NCBI GenBank assembly: GCA_020086605.1
Contig: JACBWW010000051.1
Span: 2,547,347 to 2,611,346, forward strand
Length of the DNA stretch: 64,000 bases
From: Lanius collurio
Taxonomy: Eukaryota; Chordata; Aves; Passeriformes; Laniidae
Direction of reading: 5' to 3'
In this document: positions 37,815-50,267 of the stretch, one piece after another
Numbering within the stretch: position 1 is the first letter of the stretch
Layout of the letters: each line of letters starts with the position of its first letter
The notes under the pieces: generated by a model
The model's database searches: none
What the model saw: the letters and a program-made list of their open reading frames with translations, nothing else
Told to the model about the DNA's origin: nothing
Translations under genes and position numbers: made by a program

Positions 37815-38585
37815 TAAGCCATTTTTAAAGGCCTCAAATGATGGTCAATCTATGAAACCTCTGTCCCACCCATCCAGGTCATTCTCTGTCATTAAAAGTA
37901 TTTCATAACCTCAGCCTTTTGGTTTGTGCAATTTGCATGCTGTTGCTGAATTCATGAATATGAATATACCTCTTAATTTTTTTTTTTTTTTACTTTTGCA
38001 TTATCTGCAGCTGAAAGTATTTTATCTTATCCTATTCCTTTCTTCTACCACATCAATTCCTCTTTAGACTAAATAATTGAGATTTTTTTTTCAGTCTGGT
38101 TTTATGTAGGTCATGTTTTTCTGATTATCTTTGTGGCATTCTTCTGGACCTTGTCTGGCTTTCCTTGTTCTTGAAGTGCAAAGCTGCAAACTGTGCAGAA
38201 CTGTGACTGAGCAGAGTTGGAAGGATTATTTCAGTCTGTGGTCTTGTTTATACAGCCCTATATAAATATAAACATAGTATATATTTAGAGTGAGGAACAG
38301 CATGATATTGTTGATTCATGTGCAGCTTGTGATCTGCAGCAGCCAACAGCTTTTTTACTGCAGAATTACTTGTTTCTCATCTGTTTGTGTGCAGTTGAGT
38401 ATTTTTGCATAAAGGAAAAATCTTGCCTATTTTTTCACTGTCGTGGGCTCTTTTTTCTGAAACATTTTGACCATATGTCAAGTTGAATTTTAATTTGAAA
38501 CCTGTCCGGTAGCACGCCACCTCCTCATCTTAATGTTGTTTCTAGATTTAAACACTCTGTATTTTATTCTGCATAATACTAGAAT
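37815..38585 (-). mobile_element. Ancient CR1 LINE fragment, minus strand
   Basis: The plus strand reads as decayed antisense CR1 ORF2. GTAGGTCATGTTTTTCTGAT and TGGCATTCTTCTGGACCTTG (about 38107-38152) match the antisense of the conserved 'VQRRAT' stretch. The minus strand there reads DKVQKNATKII, against the family's EKVQRRATKMI. Further on, TTTGTTTATACAGCCC, TGTGCAGCTTGTGATC and TGCAGAATTACTTG track earlier ORF2 segments in the right antisense order. The copy spans about 770 bp, is full of indels, and contains a T15 run (37977-37991). It is an inert fossil. Both ends are estimated. Confidence 0.75.
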
Positions 38586-40589
38586 AGTTTAGTTGGGAAG
38601 GTTGGTTGTGCAAGCCCTTGCTGCAGCTGCTTAGTGAAGGTGTTTGTTGCACTAGATCCAGCACACATCCCTGCAGATCTCGACACAATGCGTTATGTTT
38701 GGACTGTGATCCCTTGGAGTATTATGGAAATAGCTTTCTCCCTTTTCCCTGTACTTGGCTAACTCAACTGTGCTTCACTAGCTTGGCCAGCTTATCCCTT
38801 CTGTTGTCAGTCAGGAGGTCAAACGGTGAGATTTTCAGAAGAAAACCACTTTAGTTTCTCAATATGACTTTAACTTCAGGGTTAAACAAAAGCTTTGGGT
38901 AGTCCCTGTAAGCATTTACTGGCTCCTGCCTGAGGGTTTTAAATTTGGCTTTTGTTGAAGCAGTACCTGGTTGTGAGTTGCATATTGTCAGGGCATGGCT
39001 TTACTGTTTAGAATATAAAGCAATTCCAGCTGCATCTGCCACTAAATTGAGAGAAGTCTTTTCCCTTCAGACTGCCAGGCTTTGTCATTACTGGAAGAAA
39101 GTGTGCTTGGAAAAAAGCAGTATTGGTAATAGTTGTTGCTATAAATCCCTTGTTTTGATCAAATGCCCGTTAGTTTGAGGTAAATCGAGCTGCCTGATGA
39201 GCAGCTGAGTTTGGGTGCAGAGGGGCTGGAGCTGAGTTCTGGGGGAGGTGTGCCAAAGGGAAGAAGGAGGTGAGGCTGGGTGAGATATGTTGCAGTTGGG
39301 CTAACCCAGCAAGGAGAGGTTATGTGGCTTTATCGTACAGCAGTACTGGTCAGATATGGTCAGTGACTGCAGAAAAGCCTTGGCCACGTGTGCTGTGATG
39401 ATCTGGGTCAGGGCTCGGGTTAGGATTTGGTCCTGAGGCTGTGAGAGACTGTAGGACACGTTCTCATTGTGACATTGGGCTGGATAAGCAAACTCATTTA
39501 AAATCAGAATTACAGATTTCTTTAACACAGACCAAGTTAGAGCTACTTAATGGATTAAACCAATGTCTACTCCTGTACTTATTTTTGGTACAAAATGTTC
39601 TGTGTGTTAAGCATGCAAAAGGAGCTTAATGGAAAGGTTTGATTTAAAAAAAAAAAATTAATAAGGTGTGATTCATCTTCACTATTCTCTGGTCTAATTA
39701 AAGATTAAAAATCCACCACAGAATACAAAATTGTAACATCATTCTACAGTTGCATAATTTTGTAGCACTTAAAAAGCATCGTTTCTAGTTCCTACACTAC
39801 AAGTAAAGTATTTGGATGAGTGTGAGTATCCTGTACTGCCCCATGGTACAGCCTGCAGTGTTCATACTTTGTTCAGGTCAAGTTCCCTGGCAACGCTGCT
39901 GCCCTAGACATGGAAGTCAAGGGAACTTGATGGAAAAGGTTTTCAGTGACTTGGGAAGTTTGGGATGAGGTCAGAAAAGCACAGTCCTTTATCATTCATG
40001 TTCCTATGTGCTCAGAAAAAATGGATGTTTTGCTTTTCTGGAAACCTGGTACATTCTTGCTGATGTGAGGTGATAAACACTGCCTTGCCACCAGGTGATT
40101 TCACTGTGAAACAGAAGGCAGAAGTATCAGGAGCTTTAAGAATAATATCTGCAGATTTAGCAAAGCTCACTATTGATGTATTTTGGGGTGGGAGAGAAAT
40201 GGTGAGGAGAGCTGAAGTGTACTAGGGAAATTATTAGTCTTTGCAGCCTGTATCTTTCTCTGAAAGACTGTTCTGAGAAACTTAGCTCTGTTCTCTATGT
40301 AGTGTTTTTTCTAGCATGGTCTTTTAGGAGATCCTTCCTTGCTATTACTAAAATAAAAAAATTGGCAGAGAAGGACATCAGTCCTTGTAGATAAAACGAT
40401 TTTTTAAAATACCTGAATGGGCAAAAAAGCTGGAGTTTTGTTTTTGTTTTTTTTTTTTTTAATCTGGTTACAGATAGCAGTGTTTATCATTCAGCCAACC
40501 AGAGAGCCTTTCTACAGATATCCTAACAAAAAAGCCCTAATAATATTTTTAAAGCAGATTAGAAATAATCTTCCTGCATGACCTTGCCT

Positions 40590-40770
40590 TGGTGACCTCC
40601 CGGTTTGTTGCTTTCTCGTCGGGCTGTGCATCATCAAAGCAGCGTTTTGCTGCCGAGTGCAGGGTGTGAGGTGGCCCTGCACCTTTATTCAGTGTGCTCC
40701 CCCCGAGCCTCGGCAGGCAGAGCGGTGCCTGCTCGCAGGGACACCCTCTGGGGGATGAGGACGTGCTCGG
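40590..40770. other. CpG-rich patch
   Basis: About 180 bases with a dozen CpGs in an AT-rich setting (CTCGTCGGG, CCCCCGAGCCTCGG, GACGTGCTCGG). Minus-strand codons at 40549-40794 end in a polar stretch (DDAQPDEKATNREVTKAR), but there is no clear splice-site pair. It could be an exon, a small regulatory element or a decayed repeat. I cannot tell which. Confidence 0.3.
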
Positions 40771-43158
40771 TGACACTGCAGCAGACAGCAGCAAAAGGGA
40801 AAAGACAATACAGAGGATCTTAAAAACTTCTTTTGGTTTAATTTAATATGATCTCAATGTATAATTATTTAGTATGATTCCCTTGTTTACCAAGTAATTA
40901 TAGCTTTAAAATCTGTTTGGGTTAGCATTTAGCTTCTCTCCATCCAAGGGGATCATAATATTGATGGAATATGTATTAGCCTGTTCTTGTGAGCAAAAGT
41001 AATTAAAAATATATCTTTATTATTCTTGGTATGATAGCAACCTATAATAAATTTGGAAATTAGCTGCTCAAACAAAATACCCAAGTAATGTGCTTCTCTT
41101 CTTTGGATCTAGAAAATGAAGTCAAACCTGCTCAGTTTTACAAGATTTTAATTAAATTAAGGGTTTCTAAAATGACATAAATTACAGAAGTGAAGCATGA
41201 GTGGTTTAGTACTGTGAAAAAAAGTCTTGACACCAAAATTTAAACAGTGTAACGCAAACATTAAAGTGGCCTTCAACAATGACTTGAGGATTAGAACTGT
41301 GGATATCAAGAATTAAAGGATTTTAAAGGAGTAATCTTTCTGTTTTGATTATTAAAAGCTAGTACTGATATATTTGACCTAAGGAAAAGCTTTTTCCTTT
41401 AGCTATGTGCCATCTAATAGCTTTTATAGTTGTTCTCATTATAAAGAGAAGGTCTGTAATGAGTGCTTGAATGTTTGCTATTTTTCTCCTTTGACTGTGG
41501 TAACATTGGGAGATAAATACAGAAAAAGTAATCATTATTCCAACTTATTAATACAAGCTTGTTTTTAATGTACACACTTCCTAGATTGCAGTAGATGAAG
41601 ATTTACATTCTAATATAGTGAGTGCCGTAAATCATCTTTTGAGGCTTCAAACATGATATGTGATACACAGACAAACCAGAAGACACTTAATAGTGTACTA
41701 ACGCTGAAAGTAGCTGAAGTGATAAGGTAGATTCACAGATAATTCTTATCTTTCTAAGCTCCTGTAATATATGGAACCCTGACATTCTTAAACTGACAGT
41801 TATTGTTTTACAACAACATTTTTACTAGGCTTTTTGAAGGGAAGTATTTTATTACCCCCTATCTGTATATTCAGACATACAGGCATGGTGTAGGAGAGAA
41901 TTCTAAATGTAAATTCTAATGATTTTTTTTTTTTTTAATAGCCTGGAAAATTCATGAAGTCAGTTTCTGGACTTTAAAACTGAATGAGAATTTCAGACTT
42001 GCATTACAATTCTGAAGAGTCTGTGCAAAGAAAGTGTGCAGTGTTCGAAAAATCGTGATAAATTACCATATGTTTTTACTTCTATGATACTCTTTAAGTT
42101 TTTGTCTTGTTTGTTTCCCTTAAAAAAAAACTCCAAACAGCAATATTTTTTGCTACCTGTATGAAAGTGTTTTCTCTAAAATATATATAGACACAGAAAT
42201 ATTTAAAAGGACAGTGTTTTTGTTGTATGAAGAACATACTGAATTATTTGTATTCCAGAAGCACTTTGTTCAATCTTAATGTTATAGCAAAACTGGAATA
42301 TTGACAAAGCACTTCAGTATCTTATAGTTCTACTGCTTGGAAGTGTAAAAAATTAAGAGGTGACATTGTACACAGTTCTCCCCTTTTTTTCCCCTCCAAA
42401 TACATGCTTAAAATGTGATTTTTGATGCCTCCTTTCTGTACGTGTCCTTCCAAAAAAACCCTGAAATTGAATATCAGATATTTTCTATGTTCTGCCTTTT
42501 ATGAAAGGGTTTTGGAGTGTAAGGCCAATCTGAGTAAGGCAAATTTCAGCATAAACCTGATTCAGTGTCACCTTTACTAACTTATTTAAACTATAGATCA
42601 AGATAAAACCAGCTTAATCTTAAGTTTAGTTTTGACTGACCATTACTAAAAATGAATTGAAATTGTTTGGTCAGTCACAGATAGTACATTTTGAGTTTCC
42701 TTTAGCTGCATGTCATCCTCATGCAGATCTCCAGTGTGAGCACGAGATATTCAGGTCAGCAGATTTGTATCCATGTCGAGAGTTGGACATTTTGGTTCAG
42801 GACACAGCGTTGTGCTCGGGACCTGGTGCAGAAATGGGTTCAGTGCTGCCCTCAGAGTGCTGCCCTCAGTCCCTGGCACAGGCTGGCCACGATCACCCAG
42901 GGTTCAGTCCATCCCTGTGCCAGTCGCATCTCTGCTCCAGGGTCTGCAGGGCTGCAGAGATGAGGCTCTCTGAAGGCATCTTGAACAGATGAGGATGTTC
43001 ATAGAGCCCCTGAGGCCCCTCCATGGGGTGGGATTAAGGGAATGGCCAAGTGCAGCCAGGGTTGTTGTTGGCTCTCTCAGCAGCCAGTCCATGCTCTTGC
43101 CAGCAGAGACCAAGTGCTATGGATTTTGAGTGGATGCATAACTGAGCCTTTGTGTTGC

Positions 43159-43179
43159 TTTTTTTTTTTTTTTTTTTTT
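43159..43179 (+). repeat. T21 homopolymer
   Basis: There are 21 consecutive T, and a second T17 tract lies 175 bases on (43355-43371). An A-rich CCAAAACAAAACC stretch sits between them. The arrangement could be two decayed poly(A)-type tails on the minus strand, but no associated element is recognised. Confidence 0.9.
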
Positions 43180-43354
43180 GCAAAGGTGTTTTTACTTTGT
43201 TTTTCCCCCATGAAGAGGGCTGTTGCTGATCCAAAAAAAAAACCAAAACAAAACCAACAACTTTCACCTGAATGTCATAAGAGTTAGTAAAGCAGTAATT
43301 GTTTCTAGTGAGACAGCACTTAAAAATATCCTTAGCCTTTTTGTTGTTTCTTTC

Positions 43355-43371
43355 TTTTTTTTTTTTTTTTT
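43355..43371 (+). repeat. T17 homopolymer
   Basis: There are 17 consecutive T following a TTGTTTC-rich stretch. It is a simple sequence with no further features. Confidence 0.9.
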
Positions 43372-46300
43372 AATTTCTTTTCTCCCTTGCTGGGAGGTAG
43401 CACAGACATGTGCATTTAATTGTTCTGTTTACAGGTTATGCAGTACCCAGAGAAGAGGAGTGCTCACTAACTCTTAATCTGTGCTTCCCCTGCCTCTGTC
43501 CTCCATAATGATATTCAGGCTGTGGAGAGGTTGAAATATCAACCTCATATCTGAAGACAAATTTACATTTTACTCCAAACACCTTAATTTAATGAAGGTA
43601 TTATGCTGTTGGTGGGTATTTAATTATGCTAGAGGCAGAGCTGAAATTTAATACTGTTCCACATGCAGGGAAGATTTACTAGTAGCTTATTTTCAAAAGT
43701 CCTCTAAAAGACTAATGCTTATGCAGTATACTCTTGTTTTTTAAAGCAGATTAGAATAACCCAAACTTCCATAAATAAAATTTCATTTTAATTGCTCAAT
43801 GAAGATAATGTATGTCTTTTTAGATTATGGGTTTTTGAGGAGCAATTGGGATTAGCTGGCTCTGCAGCAATGATCAATGCAACGTTCCTGCCCTTAGCAT
43901 CTAAACCTTGATGATTTACACATAAACAAATATAATAATTCAGGACAAGTAATGCTGTATATGCTCATCTTATGTATAAATCAAGGTGACAATTTGAAAA
44001 TTATTGCAGAGCGCACCTGTTGGTTTCTCTGTAACAGTTCCTCTCTCGCACACCAGAAATCTGCCTTTTCAATCTCAGTTTACCATGTTCTTTCTAATAA
44101 GAGGACACTACTCTGAGATGTCATTTCTCAGCTTTGAGTCACGGCACGAGTCTGTGGGGTGGAAGGGGTGGCTGTCACTGTTAGGGCACTTAGAGGGGGG
44201 GTGTCACTGTGGTGGGATGTTTCTGAGCGACCAAGACTCCAGGGAAAGTCAAACATGCATTGGTTTATGTACAGCTACTAGGCAGTCTCTGATTACAGTG
44301 AAAAACAATCAGTAATTAGGAATATTAGCCAAGCAAGCCCGAGCTCTGTTACACCAGGCTGGCTACGATGGTTGCTCAGTTTGGAATCCCCGTGCTCGAG
44401 GGCTCTGTCTTGGAAAGAGCGGGGCCAAAGAGGCTGTCACTGCTCTACTGCTGCTCCACAAACACAATTTGTGCAGATCAAGCCCAGCTTATCTCTTTTT
44501 ATGGGTCAGTCAGTCTGCTGTGGCACAGTTGTTCTGGCTGGAGGTCAGTCCCACGCAGCTGCAGCTTCAGGGTCACCCAGGTGAGGCCTTTAGGTAATTG
44601 CAGGCTGGGTATTGTTGATTTGTATTTGTTGTGTTTTTACACCTGCACCGAGGTGGTTTTACTTGTGGCACTAAATGAAGCTGTCTGGAGGTATGTCTGC
44701 ATGCAGGGCAAACAGAATGTCTTAGAAGATGCTACAATACGCAGATTAAATTTACACAGTACGGTAATTTGAAAATATAAGGTGGAATGCTGATGGGAGA
44801 TGTCAAAGTAGGCTTTATTGATGACTTAGAGGCAGTGTAACTGAGAACTCAGTGAAGCAAAAATTGATGTAATTAATATCAGCTAGTAATTTTATCTTAA
44901 TTACAATTTCTGCCCAGTGCATCAAGATACTACTCTGAGGTTTTGAGTTTTTTACCGCTACTGCTCTGTTGCCCTGGTAGTGAGAGATCTTGCCTGTTTG
45001 CTTTGCTTTGTTCAACTAAACTTGACAGAACTGTTTCTTCAGTTCAGACTTCTTTTAATGAAGCCTTTAAAACAAAATCTGCTGCCATTTTGGGGGGTAC
45101 ATTTTTTATTCAAAGCTATCATCTAATTTAAACATGTGACAGTTTTACGCCTGATAACTTTCCTAGCACTAATTTCTTTTCACTGAGAACCTAAATATGA
45201 CAGTTCCTGAGTCCTGAGATGTCATGTTTCTTGTCGCTGGGCAAGAGAATTAAACTGAGTGACTTCAGCTGGGGAAACATCTGCTGTAGTTCTGAGCTGA
45301 TTGCTGTCTTTTGGCTACCTCAGCTGTAAATCATTCTGTAGTTAAAAGAGTCCATGTTGGAGTTCTTTAGAAAAAAAAAGCCCTTACAGGAGCACCAAGT
45401 TGTAAAGCAGAGATATTTTTAAATGGTGAGAAAACTTTCTAGCAATTTCAGATATGCTTGACTATTACTGGAACTGTTTACATCTGGGGGATTTCTTGGT
45501 AGCAGGAATTTTTCAGTATAGCAGAACGTGGAGTCAGTGTTTCTGAGATCACAGTGAGTTTGGTACAGTAACGGAGGTGCTATTTCATTTGGGCTGCTTG
45601 CCCCTTGCTTAAAAACATATTTACTTTCTGCCTTCAGCAGTTGGGGAAGGAACTAAGTTTCACAGATGTCTGGCTTTTGCTCCGAAGCAGAAGGCACATG
45701 CTGTGAGTTTGAGCCTCGGGAAGCTCTGCAGCAGGGCGGGTTAGTCCCAGGTGGGGGCTGAGGGTGTCGTCGTCGTGCAGGAGCTGGAGCCGAGGCGATG
45801 AGCAGCGGAGGGCAGGGGGATGGACAGTGCAGGATGAAACATGTCCTGCCACTGCAGTCTGGGCGTGCTCCACACCAGGAGGTGCTGTGAAATAGCAGGG
45901 ATGTGGCTGCTCTGTGCAGGAAGAGGAGAAGGTTGCCTGATGGCGTGTCGTTCTTTTAAGACTGATTTAATGCTTTTGCCATAATAACCAAAAGACTTAA
46001 GCAAACAGCTTTGATGCTTAATTCCTGCTTTGCTTTGAGACAACTGGTTGTTGTTTCTGGGCTTCCAGCACATTTTACTTTGAAACAAAAGAAATTAAAA
46101 TCCTAAAGAGACTTAGTCTGATACACTTTTCTTTCCCATGAAGCATATCCCTTATGTAAACAGCTTAGGTGAGGAGCATGTTATATTGGAGTTGGGACTT
46201 CAAAAATTACACTGGAGAAGTGGCAAGTCTCAAAAACAATATTATGTACATGATCAGCCTTGTAAACAGTGAGCTCAGGATTCTGCCTGTTTGCAGTTGT

Positions 46301-48429
46301 TAAGCATCTCTGTGAAATCAGCTGCAGAGCCAGTGTAGCACTGGTGGAGAAGGAATGCTTGGAAGGAATGCTGCAGAGAGCATGAATCTGTGAGTCTGGA
46401 AGAAAGGGAAAGGTGGTGAATAAGCTGAAGGGACAGAGTAGCCAGCTGCTTATTTTGCAAGCTAAGAGATGTGCCATTTGCCAACCATGAATATTATCTA
46501 CAAATCTGGGGAAATATGGAAATTGAAGGATTTTAACAGGTCACAAAAAGTGAGATGAAAGTGCTGAGGTAATCCCTGCATTTTGGTATATTTTGTGTAA
46601 ATATTAGTATTATCGTACAGATTGCTGGAGCATGTGGCATGTTTGTTTGCTTGCCACTTGTCTAAAGCAGCATACTCTTCAAAACATGAACAGCATATTT
46701 CGAGTTTTTAACTGTCATAAAGATGTTTTTAAGCAGTTTAAAACAGGGAGTGAAACAACTGCAAGATGTAATCTCTATCCTGTTTAGGGGAAGCAGAAAG
46801 GAAAATAATTTTAGCCACATTTCCCTGCAGATATTCCACTTGACTATTGAATGATATGGTGCACAAGGAATGCTTATGCAAGTGATATTTGACAGTGCCA
46901 CCTATTGCTAGAAAAGCAGAACTCAAATGAATATTTTTGTTATGAGCATGCCTAAATTGAGCAGAAAAATGAATTCATCTTTTAATTATTTCAAAGTAAT
47001 TTAGCTGTGTAGATACAAGCTCACCTTTGTCTTTATGGCTATGCAATGGACTTCACTTTTAAAAGATGCATTTATCACACAGTTTCATCAGATAGTGAAA
47101 TAAGTTTCCATTCCAGAAAACTTGCAACTATTGGCATGTGGTTGAATGCTAGTGACTGTGTTTTGGCTAAATCTATTAAGCCTGATTGTTTCTCCCCCTT
47201 TAATTGATAATAGAAAATTGATCCTAAAAATCCTCAAACTGCTTTAGGTTTAGCAAAACATAGGAAGTTAGTTTTTTCCAGTGCTTGGAGTTTACGTTAA
47301 TGTGAAGAGAACAACATTTTTTTTTAACATGCTTCCAAAATTTCTATGAGAAGTAACTGGCAAATGATGAAAATTCTTTGAAGGCAAAGGCTTAATGATC
47401 TGGATGCATCTTAATGCTTAGTGTCCTTTATCAGGTCTTTGGGTTAGCAAGCATGAAAGCTGATTTCTCTACCTGCCCTTTCAAGGATGGTATTTGTTTT
47501 ATCATAGAAGTCTAACTAATGGTAGGAATAATGAAAGATTTATAGGGGCAGCCTGAGATCAATTTTAAGTTTTAATTGTGGTTTTTATTACTGATCCTTC
47601 TTACTGCCTCAGTCCTGTTGCTCACCTCTGTTAGAGAAGTACCCAATCCTGAACACCTTCCCCCCATTTTGTGTTTAATGGAAAAACAAATATTTTTTTT
47701 CTCCGTGTCTTTTTCTCTTGAAGGATCTAAATGGCAAGGTAAGAGCAGGAAAAGATGGAGCAGCTGGGGAGTAATTTGCTCTTTCTCAGGTCTGGGCAGG
47801 TATCTCTCAGGAGTTTATTGCTGCTTCCATAACTAATATTCTTTGGCTGAAGCTGTCCTCCTTCCTCAAAGATACACCAGTCTCCTGTTACCCCTGCTGA
47901 GCTTCTGAAGAACTGGATTGCTGCAAAGCGTGAGGGAATCAAAGGAAGCAGCTCTTGAGTCTATAGGCATCTGTAGATTTAGAGAAGGTTCAGAAGGAAA
48001 AGTAAAGTGTCACCTACCCACCTCCCGACCACAGAAATGCTGTGGAGAAATCTGATTTCATCTTCCTAGTTAAGTTCAGGGCTGAAATCCAATTTAGCCC
48101 AAGTGAAAATAGCTTACTTATTTCATGGATGGATTTTTGTATGCTCTCTCTTGTTGACTCCCCTTGCTGAATCTCCTCTGCAGTCTGTTCCTATACATTT
48201 AATCTTCTATTTTATCGTTGTAGCTACCTGCTGTGTCGGTGTTCCTTACCATCGGTACCCCTGTTTGGTCATTCTCTTGTTCATTTAATCTGCCTGTAAC
48301 ACATCCACAGAGTTAGAGCATCTGGGCCAAGCCAACAAACCTTCAGTTCTTGCTGCAGAGTTTAAACCCCCCTTATAACTTTCCCATATGCAGATTCTGT
48401 AGACTTAAAAAGGAAAACAACTTTGAGCA

Positions 48430-48610
48430 ATTAAGTCGGGTGTCGTTGGAGGAGTCTGGATGCCCTCTTGTAACGAAGTTTCCCGTTAAAAGTGACGCCC
48501 CATGGGCGAGCCGAGGCCCTGCAGGCGTGCCCGGGGAGCGCGGGGCCGGCAGAGGGCACTTCAGCCTGGCAATGGGGATGTGCTCCCGCGGAACTGCCTG
48601 CCTTTGATTA
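48430..48610. other. CpG-dense micro-island
   Basis: Roughly 180 bases with the highest short-range CpG density outside the LTR (GGCGAGCCGAGG, GGGGAGCGCGGGGCCGG, CTCCCGCGG). It is far shorter than a normal CpG-island promoter, and no TATA box or clear first exon is seen. It could be an unannotated exon, a hypomethylated regulatory element or a remnant of GC-rich repeat. Confidence 0.35.
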
Positions 48611-50058
48611 CAAACGGGATTCTTTTTTCTTTTAAGTGGTAATGAGAACCATTTAGGCAAGGGGTATTTCTGTCGTGACTGGTGCTCTGTTGGCAATGTC
48701 TTCTACGAACTGTCTGTGGCCAAACACTGTTGTACAGTGGAAGAATTTGGGAACTGGAGGAGGAAAAAATGTTCCCCATGTAGTTTAAGGTGTGACTACT
48801 GAAAGAAATTATACCTTTGTTGTGACTTTATGTCATCTAAAATTGAGCGTAATGGTGGATGTTAAAACAATTCTTGAAAAACTTTTTTCCCCAATGTGAT
48901 GCTTCTAATTTCTTTTTAGCTGTGATTTGATTTATTCTTTTAATTGAAAAGCAACTGAAATTGGAGAACACTACAACCAACTAACTGATTTTTGTGGATG
49001 ATGGTGTAAGTTACTTAACTACAAATCACAATCTATTTCCCCTTCCAGTCCAGTGCCAATATTGTTATCTTGTAATAAAATACTAACAGATGATTGTATC
49101 TGCCATTAATGCATTTAACAGGAGATGACAAATTGTATTACAATGAGAAGCGCCTCGTGCTCTTTCATTTGCCCTTGTGTAGATCAGAAGTTACTGTCTT
49201 GGATTGAAAAGATTTGTTCTTGTGTAAGAGCTTACTGGTGTAAATGAGGATAGTCAAGCCTGACATGTGGTGATGTACCAAATTATATTACAGGATATTT
49301 AAATTCTGTCTCCCACTGTGAACAGCAGGATACCGTTTTTATCCTTCCTGTTGAATGCAGAATCACTTTTCCATTTATAAATTGAGCCTGAACAGAGCAC
49401 TCTTGGTATTGGCTGTTCCTCTGTTACTCCACATGCAGAGTATATTAAGACACCTGTTCATCCTTGTAAGGCAACCAACAAACAAACCAAAATACTTTCC
49501 TAAAAACAAATTGTTCTGTGATTAGTGGAACTAATGAAGCTTCACTGCCTGCAGGTTTCTGTCCTTTTCCACCGATCCACTCAGCAAGCCTCCCACCAGA
49601 AGGCTTTACTAGTTTCTATTTGCCCATATTTCGTGTGATCTTCCCTTTGTCCTTTTTGCCCTGCAGTAATGCCTGTTCCTGTTTACCTGTAAACCTTCCT
49701 GCAGTACCTTCCTCAGGTTCCTCTTGCCCTGTCGCCATCAGCAACGCTTCTGCCTGGCCCGGGGTGCAGGGTGGGAGCTGCTCAGGTAGCCACGTTATTA
49801 CCCTCAGATATCTCAGAGGGGAGGATAATTCAAGTCCCTTGTTTACTACCTGACAGAGTTTCCCAGCGCTCAAGGGAATTTAATATCTTCAAGATGCCTG
49901 CCTTCTGTTAAATTTCTTAGAAATGGACCAGTGGATATTAAAAGTGTGTCTTTATTCCCTACTCCTTGTTCCAGTGATTGGTCTTTGTGAGACTAACTTA
50001 TATTTGTTTTTGTTAAACTGTTGCTCTTTTTCTGTCTTGCTCTCTTGTTCTGCAAATC

Positions 50059-50082
50059 AACCACTGCAAATCTGCAGTGGTT
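50059..50082. other. Perfect 10 bp stem inverted repeat with 4-base loop
   Basis: AACCACTGCA (50059-50068) pairs exactly with TGCAGTGGTT (50073-50082) across a 4-base spacer. The stem is too short for a microRNA precursor. Only the geometry is supported. Confidence 0.5.
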
Positions 50083-50267
50083 ACCAGTGATGTTAACTGG
50101 ATAGAAAGCAAGCACAGATTAGGAAAGGAGAGTTTAACTCCTTGTTATTTTTTAAGGGTGTGTGTGCAACTTATCTTTTAAATCTTGCACTTGAGGACAG
50201 TGTGAAGTGATTGCCTTGAGGCGTACCAAAAACAAAAGTGGAAGATGAATGCTGAAAATTTTAGCTG

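Larger units (their letters stand above)
38586..50267. other. Unique non-coding DNA with CpG-rich patches and T tracts
   Basis: No gene is recognised over 11.7 kb. It holds T14 (40447-40460), T14 (41923-41936), T21 (43159-43179), T17 (43355-43371) and A12 (39646-39657) runs. Short GC/CpG-rich patches lie at about 40590-40770, 42800-43110, 44340-44600, 45700-45860 and 48430-48610. Blocks 40840-41200, 43560-44010 and 46840-47200 are AT-rich, complex and free of simple repeats, and could include conserved elements. Open frames up to 134 codons (44368-44772) show no domains. Confidence 0.5.

Noticed and set aside
50059..50082. MicroRNA hairpin
   Set aside because: The stem is only 10 bp with a 4-base loop, too short for a precursor.
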